A DNA stretch of 16,975 nucleotides from CAYMGQ01 sp964390055. GTDB taxonomy: Bacteria; Bacillota; Clostridia; Peptostreptococcales; Natronincolaceae. The position numbers and the translations under genes were made by a program. Under the pieces are notes generated by a model. That model had not been told where the DNA came from and did no database searches. It saw only the letters and a program-made list of their open reading frames with translations. This document shows positions 1-6,700 of this stretch, one piece after another; positions within the stretch are counted from its first letter, which is position 1; each line of letters opens with the position of its first letter. The stretch is taken from NCBI GenBank assembly GCA_964390055.1, contig CAYMGQ010000022.1, positions 1 through 16,975 of the forward strand, read 5' to 3'.

Positions 1-57
1 ATGTATTAATTCTACAAGTACCAAAAGTAATCACGCTACTCTTGTGCATAATGTAAC

Positions 58-85
58 AAAAAAGTGCTTGCTGGCGCAAGCACTT
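58..85 (-). terminator. Rho-independent terminator, minus strand
   Basis: A perfect 10-bp stem (62-71 with 76-85, arm AAGTGCTTGC) closes a 4-nt loop and is followed, read on the minus strand, by a T run at 61-58. It lies just outside the IS1380 left end, so it probably ended a minus-strand gene that the IS separated from it; that gene is not identified. Confidence 0.7.
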
Positions 86-266
86 AATAATTTATAAATT
101 AATTAAACCTGAATTATTCATCGTAGAATGAAAACGAAGTTTTCTGCTACAAATTGTTACTTGAAACCTGATTTTGATTTTTGCCCTTGTTCTTTTGCTA
201 AAAAAGGGCAGACTCCACCTTATCAGCGAAATTAACTATCATCAGATTTTCAAAGAGCTACATTCG

Positions 267-1577
267 TCATTCCAGCTTTACAGTAAGATTTTTGATATTC
301 CTTAGTATTTCCAGATAATCATTCTGATAAGGACAACTACTACAAAGCTTGAATGTTATATATCTGGCTGAATGGATAATCCTTGCAGCTATCTTTATCA
401 ACTTTAAACGTAGGGTATCAATCCTCAGTTTTCGCATTTTTGGAGGTAATACCAATCGGAGAAACCAGTTCAATAAGTTATAAGCTAGCGCAGACAGCTG
501 TAGCTTGTTTGCATTGACTACAAAATCATGACTACTCATTGACTTCATGTTGAATCCAGACTTAGATTCTTTGATAAAGTTTTCCATGGTTCCACGGTTG
601 CAGTAAAAATGTATAACATCTTCTGGTTTGCTTTCCATGTTTGTTACAATAAAAGTATACAGATGCGTCATTTGACCATAAGGTTTTTCAATCTTAACTG
701 CAATTCGTCTTGGATATAACCAGCTGTCTGCTTTGTACATAAATTCACCGTAGACAACTGCATAATCAACCTGATTATCTTTTGTAAGATCAATTAATTC
801 TGATTCAAGTTCATCCGCGGTGCTGCGCAGACGTTGGCTTTCCTTCATACGTATTGCATAAGTAACACCGTTGGATTCCAGTTTTTCATAGAACATAACA
901 TCAGCAAAGCCACTATCGCCACGAAGATAGATATCAATATCCGGATAGTCCTGCTGATACTCCAAGAGCAATGGATAAATAAACGCTGGCGCACCTTTTG
1001 AAGTATAGTAGTTACCAGGTCGAAGTTCAGCTTTTAGTAAATCGCCAGTCAGTCCATCATAAGCAAGTAAAGGATGATATCCATAATTACTGTAATGCTG
1101 ATTGTAATCATTTCCTTCCTGCTGGCCAAAAGTTGCAAATAAAGTGGAGTCAATGTCTATGAGCACCTGCTTTGGCTTTTGTATAGAATAAATCCGACGA
1201 CGAAGCTCCTGTGCAATCTGCTCAAACTGCATGAGACAGATATCATCACAACGATTCGTAAAGCGAGACAGCGTTGGTTGAGAAGCAAGTTTTTTCTTTC
1301 CTAATACAGAGGTAAATACGGGATCTGTTGTAAGTTCATCTGCATCATCATCCTGAAAATATCCAGCAATTGTCTGATAAATCTTCTGCATGGCATTTTC
1401 ATTATCCTTATGGAAACGTAAGGCTGTATCATTTGTTTTAAAGTGAGATTGGAGTAACTGTGAAAAACCAATCTTGCAGGCAAATTCATTAACTGGAATC
1501 AATCCTGCATCGGAGGATAAATCACCTCCGTTGAAATTTATTTTAATCTGATTATTGCTTTCTAAATTGTAAATCAT
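267..1577 (-). CDS. IS1380-family DDE transposase (436 aa, intact)
   Basis: Catalyses cut-and-paste or copy movement of the surrounding IS by DDE chemistry. The three expected acidic sites are visible: D143 in DIDSTLFATFG, D221 in LRGDSGFA and E332 in NRGTMENFIKESKSGF. The C-terminal part carries ARYITFKLCSSCPYQ, which is also present in the second IS1380 element. Length is normal for the family and there is no internal stop, so it is probably functional. The start is odd: ATG 1577 lies 21 nt from the only good Shine-Dalgarno (AGGAGA, 1599-1604), which is ideally placed for another ATG at 1590 in a different frame. About 140 N-terminal residues recur at 16316-16724 with only a few changes. 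Family assignment is firm; the exact IS name is not assigned. Confidence 0.93.
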   Translation of the reverse strand: MIYNLESNNQIKINFNGGDLSSDAGLIPVNEFACKIGFSQLLQSHFKTNDTALRFHKDNENAMQKIYQTIAGYFQDDDADELTTDPVFTSVLGKKKLASQPTLSRFTNRCDDICLMQFEQIAQELRRRIYSIQKPKQVLIDIDSTLFATFGQQEGNDYNQHYSNYGYHPLLAYDGLTGDLLKAELRPGNYYTSKGAPAFIYPLLLEYQQDYPDIDIYLRGDSGFADVMFYEKLESNGVTYAIRMKESQRLRSTADELESELIDLTKDNQVDYAVVYGEFMYKADSWLYPRRIAVKIEKPYGQMTHLYTFIVTNMESKPEDVIHFYCNRGTMENFIKESKSGFNMKSMSSHDFVVNANKLQLSALAYNLLNWFLRLVLPPKMRKLRIDTLRLKLIKIAARIIHSARYITFKLCSSCPYQNDYLEILRNIKNLTVKLE

Positions 1578-1590
1578 CTAAACTATGCAT
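1552..1590 (-). other. 12-codon leader ORF overlapping the transposase start
   Basis: ATG 1590 sits 8 nt from AGGAGA (1599-1604) and opens a 12-codon frame (MHSLDDLQFRKQ) ending at TAA 1552-1554. It overlaps the transposase ATG (1577) in another frame. The same arrangement is in copy 3 (leader ATG 16737, transposase ATG 16724). In the diverged copy 2 the equivalent ATG (11065) is in frame with the transposase. Either one base shifted or this is a translational brake on transposase synthesis. Confidence 0.5.
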
Positions 1591-1631
1591 ATGGGCTTTC
1601 TCCTTTGTTTTATGTTTGTTGTGGTGACTAC

Positions 1632-1637
1632 ATTATA
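1632..1637 (-). promoter_or_regulatory. Candidate -10 box of the IS1380 transposase promoter
   Basis: Read on the minus strand this is TATAAT, 55 nt upstream of the transposase ATG and ahead of its ribosome site. No good -35 lies 16-18 bp upstream; TTGTAT is about 22 bp away. Copy 3 has the same -10 at 16779-16784. A weak -35 would suit low transposase expression. Confidence 0.4.
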
Positions 1638-1806
1638 CAAAAGATTAAGTCCTTTTTCTATACAATTTATTTTTACTTTTTAAGTGAAAATAATAATCAA
1701 GATAAAACCAGTAATAATGCGGTGCTAAGCACCGTTAGTAATAACTAGATGAATAATCTGACTAAATTATGTAACATTAAAAAATTATTTTAGAAGAGGC
1801 GATATT

Positions 1807-1938
1807 ATGAAAACAGGAATCGTTTTTGAAGGTGGAGCATTTCGTACCGTATTTTCTTGTGGCGTTTATATAAAAGTAAAAGCAATATTTCTATTGATCA
1901 GTAGGAATTGTTCAAAATCATTATTAGCAAGAAGTTGA
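1807..1938 (+). pseudogene. 5' fragment of a patatin-like phospholipase gene
   Basis: ATG 1807 follows an AGAGG ribosome site and opens MKTGIVFEGGAFRTVFSCGV, which matches the N-terminus of patatin-like (RssA/YlbK-type) lipases: a first beta strand, then the glycine-rich oxyanion segment (GGAFR). After that the similarity stops abruptly. The frame runs through about 23 unrelated residues to TGA 1936-1938, giving 43 residues where the family has roughly 280-300. The Ser-Asp dyad region is absent, so it cannot be an enzyme. The break near 1865 and the IS1380 insertion about 45 bp upstream suggest an IS-associated deletion that removed the rest of the gene. Identification rests on about 20 residues that are highly typical of the family. 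Confidence 0.72.
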
Positions 1939-1971
1939 TATGAAATTATAGTAAAAGATGCAGTCACTGGA

Positions 1972-2598
1972 TTAATAATTCCCCATAACTGCATCTTTTG
2001 TAATCCCTACGCTTTCACGCACCATATAGTTTAAAAACAATACACTATCACATGGACTATCAATTCCACTTACATTTGTAAGTCCTTGTGCTTTTGCAAG
2101 TTTGATTGATTGGTAAATATGAAAATTACTAGATACATTTCCAACACTTGCATTCTTATCCTTTATATATTCTAAACTAAACTTCATATTTTCATTTGTG
2201 TTAATGGAACGATTTTCCATCGTTAACTTATCGCTTTCAATTCCTCTTGCCACAAGATATTCCTTCATTGCATATGCCTCAGCAATATCTTCGCCTTCTC
2301 CTTGACCACCTGATACAATAATTTTAGTTTCAGGATTTGCGGTAATATAATCATAAGCGGTATCAAGGTGTTCTCTCAGTGAATTAGTTACTTTAGTACC
2401 TTTTATCTGCGCCCCGAGGACAATAATATAATCACATCCTGCCTTAGGTACAACCGTCATGTCACTAATTATCAAGCCTTCCAAAATAATAAATATTCCA
2501 ACACCAGTTGCCACTACTCCAAAAAAAATCACCTTAATCAACGATGGTACAACGATATCATTCATTTTAATAATTCTAAAAACAATAAAAATCGCCAA
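1972..2598 (-). CDS. DUF218 (SanA/YdcF/ElyC-like) membrane protein, 5' end disrupted
   Basis: The DUF218 domain covers about residues 56-208: DYIIVLGAQI (57-66), a SGGQGEGED loop (96-104), MENRSINTNEN (127-137) and SSNFHIYQS (156-164). A hydrophobic helix (about 15-45) precedes it, with part of another at the very N-terminus. The family has been linked to envelope polysaccharide metabolism and envelope integrity; its substrate is not known here. The start is doubtful: position 2598 is a TTG with no ribosome site, and the frame stays open upstream to a stop at 2776-2778. That extension adds residues including CPECG and a full first membrane helix. A well-signalled ATG at 2875 reads toward it but is one frame off. 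The domain looks intact but translation is probably impaired, so this is likely a recent pseudogene or a chimeric gene. Confidence 0.75.
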   Translation of the reverse strand: MAIFIVFRIIKMNDIVVPSLIKVIFFGVVATGVGIFIILEGLIISDMTVVPKAGCDYIIVLGAQIKGTKVTNSLREHLDTAYDYITANPETKIIVSGGQGEGEDIAEAYAMKEYLVARGIESDKLTMENRSINTNENMKFSLEYIKDKNASVGNVSSNFHIYQSIKLAKAQGLTNVSGIDSPCDSVLFLNYMVRESVGITKDAVMGNY

Positions 2599-2725
2599 AA
2601 ATGATATCGCCGCATAATGGGCTGATTTTTGATTACTTCCATATGGATTATCCTCACTATACTTTATTGTTGTATTCGTAACACCGCCAGATACATAACT
2701 TCCACACTCTGGACAAATTGCTGTT

Positions 2726-2875
2726 TTAAGAGTAACTGACGCAGAAATTACTTGCCCACCGCCGTTGGTAGCCTTCTATTAAAACTGGCGAATTTGCATT
2801 TGTACCTGCATTTGCAAACCTAATATTATATGTGCCATAATTATAAATTGATGAATTACCAATGCTGTTAACCAT
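2726..2875 (-). CDS. Short ORF (49 aa), N-terminal part of the disrupted gene upstream of DUF218
   Basis: ATG 2875 lies 8 nt after a strong Shine-Dalgarno (AGGAGGG, 2884-2890) and downstream of a consensus promoter. The protein begins MVNSIGNSSIYNYGTYNIR and continues FANAGTNANSPVLIEG. After that the frame falls into unrelated residues and stops at 2726-2728. Residues 13-35 recur almost unchanged in the ORF at 7578-7799. A one-base change of frame near 2772 would join this start to the CPECG/DUF218 frame, giving a protein of about 300 residues. I do not recognise the FANAGTNANSPVLIEG motif. Expression signals are strong, so a truncated 49-residue product is probably made if the region is active. 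Confidence 0.55.
   Translation of the reverse strand: MVNSIGNSSIYNYGTYNIRFANAGTNANSPVLIEGYQRRWASNFCVSYS
2772..2843. repeat. 72-bp direct repeat, copy A
   Basis: Matches 7678-7749 at 67 of 72 positions without gaps and in the same orientation. It encodes, on the minus strand, the NYGTYNIRFANAGTNANSP segment and the following VLIEG. Similarity starts exactly where the reading frame breaks upstream of DUF218. The two copies bracket the zinc-ribbon and surface-protein genes. Confidence 0.9.
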
Positions 2876-2933
2876 ATAGGAATCCCTCCTCAAAAATAAC
2901 AACTGACACTTACTGCTCTTGTATTCTATTCAC

Positions 2934-2962
2934 ATTATATTTTAGGACTTAGATTATGTCAA
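2934..2962 (-). promoter_or_regulatory. Consensus sigma-A promoter for the 2875 gene
   Basis: On the minus strand TTGACA (2957-2962) and TATAAT (2934-2939) are separated by exactly 17 bp, a perfect match to the vegetative consensus. The predicted transcript starts near 2927, about 50 nt before ATG 2875. Confidence 0.85.
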
Positions 2963-3009
2963 CAAGGTGTTTGTTATTTTCAGTCAACTAAAAATAAAAG
3001 ATTGAAAAA

Positions 3010-3089
3010 AGTGCCGTTTTCAAAATTCCACAGCAATGTCTCTCCCTGTCGGCAGGAACATCGTCACAAACCACAATGCTAAGTGCCAA
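3010..3089 (-). pseudogene. Remnant of a LytTR-type response regulator (receiver N-terminus)
   Basis: Aligned with the intact regulator at 13396-14103, this stretch keeps two blocks. The first, read from 3089, encodes ALSIVVCDDVPADRER and corresponds to ALKIAICDDTLPDRQR, including the acidic pair of the receiver pocket. The second encodes ETLLWNFENGT, matching EMLLWDFENGT. Between them roughly 65 bp are missing and the frame changes. Similarity ends near 3010, so the rest of the receiver, the LytTR domain and any kinase gene are gone. The start codon equivalent is now TTG, still preceded by a good GGAGG. The arrangement mirrors the regulator at 14103, divergent from a zinc-ribbon gene, which shows the two regions are duplicates. 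Confidence 0.85.
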
Positions 3090-3147
3090 AGCGTATCCGC
3101 CTCCATCCATCATTTTCATCTATAATACCACAAAAAGTGGACGAAAG

Positions 3148-3182
3148 ATGTCAAATTGGTCATTAAAACGTCTAAATTGGTC
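3148..3182. promoter_or_regulatory. LytTR-type operator, two direct repeats 21 bp apart
   Basis: AAATTGGTC occurs at 3153-3161 and again at 3174-3182, a 21-bp period (two helical turns), as is usual for LytTR regulator sites. The 47-bp segment 3148-3194 aligns without gaps to 14161-14207 in front of the intact regulator. On the minus strand the proximal repeat overlaps a TTGACA (3149-3154); a TATTAT lies 21 bp further on. Such long spacers are known for agr promoters. Confidence 0.65.
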
Positions 3183-3414
3183 GAGCACGGTTTTAGAATG
3201 TGTTTTTGTGATAGCATGGATTTATATTAATTCCAATTGCAAAGTGACGCTAAGCTAAAATTGCACTTTTGCAAAAATTAAAGTGAAAGCATATTTTGAG
3301 CAAGTGTTACTATAGACAAAACAGAATGTGTTTACTTGGAATTCGTATTACAAATCAATCTGTAGTGTCGTCTATATTTGTCTGCGCTGCGAAACGAAAG
3401 AAAGGTGAATATAT

Positions 3415-3603
3415 GTGAGTTTGAAGTTGTTTCATTGCCGATATTGTGGCGCAGAGGTGTCGTGGAATGACACAAGCTGCAAAGTCTGCAATCATCTGGT
3501 GTCCAATGACCGCGCAAAGCGGTGTATTATTATCGGCTGCCTCACCGTCATTGGTGTCGTAGCAGCAGCTGTCATTTTGTACTGTTTTGGGTCTTGGAAA
3601 TAA
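3415..3603 (+). CDS. Small zinc-ribbon membrane protein (62 aa), locus B
   Basis: GTG 3415 follows AAAGGTG (3401-3407). Residues 8-25 hold C8-x2-C11 and C22-x2-C25, a compact zinc-ribbon pattern (CRYCG, CKVC), followed by NHLVSND. Residues about 37-60 form one hydrophobic helix (IIIGCLTVIGVVAAAVILYC), so the protein is probably tail-anchored with the ribbon in the cytoplasm. It has no signal peptide. The paralogue at 14352-14534 shares the same four cysteines, the LVSND motif and the helix. It is followed after 100 bp by the surface protein gene on the same strand with no clear terminator between, so the two are probably co-transcribed. Function is unknown; the conserved place beside a LytTR regulator suggests a sensory or accessory role, which is inference. 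Confidence 0.8.
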   Translation: MSLKLFHCRYCGAEVSWNDTSCKVCNHLVSNDRAKRCIIIGCLTVIGVVAAAVILYCFGSWK

Positions 3604-3703
3604 TCGGATTGCCAAATATGTCGTTACATTTAAAATTGCAACAGAGATATGCTGCAATATCATACCACTAAAAAAAGTTTAATTTATTCAAGGAGGAAAA
3701 GTA

Positions 3704-6700
3704 ATGGAAATCAATAAAAACAAAGCAAAACACACAACAGCGTCGGCTGTAGTTAAAAAGTGCCTGAGCATGGTGCTTGCCCTATGTATGGTCTTAGCAA
3801 TGGTGCCCGCAGGGACGATTACAGCTTTTGCGGCCGGTGACGACAGTACCACTGGGAGCAGCATTTGGGACGGCACCACCGCCGCATATTTCGCCGGCGG
3901 CACTGGTACAGCGGCCGACCCCTATCAAATCGCCACGGCGGAGCAGCTTGCGCTGATGGCTTATGTAATTAACAACGACAAAGCAAGAACGGTAATTAAA
4001 GGTGGCAGCAGTGTTGATTACGCCACCCTAAACGCCGCTCACTATGAGCTGACGGCGGATATTAATCTTAACAATACGACGGGCTGGAAGAACTGGAACT
4101 TGAGTAACGGGCAGAACTATCGCACGGAATTTAACAGGTGGTGGCCGATTGGCGTTGGCAATGCTAGTGATTTTGCTGGCACTTTTGACGGATGCAGACA
4201 CACCGTCAGCGGCATATACATGTTCTTCACAGACTCCACCCATGCCGGTCTATTTGGGAATTCGAGTGGCACCATTGAGAATGTGAAGGTAGCGGACAGT
4301 TATATCTACGGAAAAGGGTATATAGGCGGCGTGGTTGGATACAATGAAGGTTCCGTAACCAGCTGCCAGAACAGTGGCACGGTCCTTGGAGATTTGGCAG
4401 TTACCGGCGGCGTGGTTGGATACAATAATGGAGGTTCCGTAAGCCATTGCCAAAACAGCGGCATAGCCGGCTACATCACGAACCAAAGCGAAGATAGCGG
4501 CGACGTGGGCGGCGTGGTTGGACACAGCACAGGCTCCGTAAACTATTGCCAAAACAGCGGTGCGGTCAGCAGCAATTATAGTAACACGGGCGGCGTGGTT
4601 GCCAGCAACGCCACAGGAGGTTCCGTAAGCTATTGCCAAAACAGCGGCGCGGTCAGCAACATGCGCCCCAACACCACCCAATCCGCAGTGGGCGGCGTGG
4701 TTGGAAGCAATGTGAGTTCCGTAACCAGCTGCCAAAACAGTGGCGTGCTCAGCGCAGTTGGATATATCGGCGGCGTGGTTGGAAGCAACCAAAGCGGTTC
4801 CGTATCCAGCTGCCAAAATAGCGGCGCGCTCAGCGGAACGTCATACATCGGCGGCGTGGTAGGTTATAATCTTGCCAGCGTATCAAATTGTTTTTCACCC
4901 GAAGGACTGGTGTGGATCGCACCGGGGGATATCGGAGAACTACGCAAGCCATTACCTTCCCGCTACTACATAGGCCACATCATCGGGTATAACGTCGGCA
5001 CCAGCACTGGTAATAGCAGCAGCGGCTTTGGCACAGACATCAGCATTGACCCGACCACTGCCACGGTCACAAAGGGCGACACAAAGGCGTTTGCCCTCAA
5101 CGGTACAGGCAGTAACAATGTAAAGTGGAGTGTTACTGGCGGCGTTGCCGGTACGGCTTTGAGTAACAGAAGCACCACTGGAGTAACATTGAACGTTGAT
5201 GCCAGTGAACCCGCTGCCACTCTGTGCGTGACAGCCATAGTGTATGATAGCGCCAACATGATGGTCGGTGCTACATCGGCGACCGTCACGGTCGTTGTGC
5301 CACCCTCTATTTCCACAGCCACCCTGCCAAATGGCACAGCAGGCACGGCATACTGGGAAACCTTTGAAGCCACAGGCACCACGCCCATCACTTGGAGCGT
5401 ATCGAGCGGTTCGCTTCCGGCGGGGCTAAGTTTAAACGCAAGTACAGGCGCAATCACTGGCACACCCACGGCGTCGGGGACCTTTATCTTTACTGTAAAG
5501 GCAACAAACAGCGCTGGGAGTGATACAAAGGATATGTCCCTCATAGTGACATCAACCATTGCCTCAGTAATGGTAACGCCAAACACCGTCACTGTGAAAA
5601 AGACAAACACACAGCAGTTTACCGCATATGTCAGAGGCAACGGAGCAACGACCGTGACATGGGCAGTGACCGACGGTACCAGCAGCCGTATAACACAGGA
5701 CGGTCTACTAAGTGTAGGCGGGGATGAAACTGCTTCAAACCTCATAGTAACAGCCACCTCTACGGTGGACTCGACCAAGTATGGCACCGCGACGGTGACA
5801 GTCAGCACACCGACCACTTATACAGCAAGCTTTATCGGCGGCACTGATGCAGTAGGCATACCCCCAACGCAGGCGGCAACAGCAGAAAAAGACACATTTG
5901 CTTTGCCGGCAAATGATTTCACAAAAGCAGGCTATACCTTTGCAGGCTGGAATGATGGCACAACGACATATCAAGTAGGCGTAACCTACAAAATGCCTGC
6001 AAACGATGTTTCATTTACAGCACAGTGGACGGCAAACGCCTCAAACCCAGCAAACCCAGTAAACCCAATAACTCCAGTAACTCCAGTAACTCCAGTTACT
6101 CCTACAACTCCAACCTCGACAACTTATGCGGCAAGCTTTAGCGGCGGCACTTATGCCACAGGCACTGCACCAACGCAGGCGGCAACAGTGGCAGGCGGCA
6201 CATTTAGTTTGCCAGATAACACATTCACAAAAGCAGGATATACCTTTGCAAGCTGGAATGATGGCACAACGACATATCAAGCAGGCGCAACCTACAAAAT
6301 GCCTGCAAATGCTGTTACATTCACAGCACAGTGGACAGCAATAACTTACAATGTAACAGGAAACGTTGTGCAAGTGACTTCCGATAAACCGGTTAGTGTT
6401 TCCGGTGCAACGGTAAAGTTGATGCAGGGTCTAACCCAAATAGGTTCGACAGCAACAACGGATACAGATGGGGCATTTGCAATTTCCAATGCACCAAACG
6501 GCACATATAACCTCGTCGTCAGCAAAGACGGCATTACAGTGACCTCTTTTGTTGTGGTAAACGGTGCGGATAATGCTGTTGGTACAATCACCTTGCCAGC
6601 TGGAAAGCAAAATAGCATTGTAGATGTCAAGCCAAACACACCAGATGTGATTGTGGGTAACTTGGATAAGCAATTTGACCGTTTAGTTACAGATATCACC

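Larger units (their letters stand above)
108..1762 (-). mobile_element. IS1380-family insertion sequence, copy 1 (complete)
   Basis: About 1655 bp with one transposase gene. The left end reads CCTGAATTATTCATC; the right end, reverse complemented, shares ATTATTCATC but its outermost five bases differ. Copy 3 (16316-16920) has a better right end, CCTAGATTATTCATC, so the tip of copy 1 is altered. TAAA occurs on both sides (104-107 and 1763-1766), a possible 4-bp target duplication, but this is weak in AT-rich DNA. Inside the right end are a 6-bp hairpin at 1720-1734 and a degenerate copy of the TTTTCACTT/AAGTGAAAA palindrome seen whole in copy 3. Copy 1 lacks 12 bp that copy 3 has there. Confidence 0.85.

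Noticed and set aside
3076..3258. 60-codon plus-strand frame
   Set aside because: It runs across the regulator remnant and its promoter repeats, and has no ribosome site.
4250..4848. Long minus-strand frames opposite the GLUG repeats, rich in Ala, Val and His
   Set aside because: They are antisense shadows of the repeat codons (GGC GGC GTG GTT); no ribosome sites or domains.
4320..4905. Possible CRISPR-like regular repeats
   Set aside because: Repeats are in frame, coding and unevenly spaced, with protein-level conservation; no cas genes.
4966..5817. 283-codon minus-strand frame opposite the Ig-like domains
   Set aside because: Val/Ala/Pro-rich mirror of Thr/Gly/Ser codons in the surface protein; no start signals.
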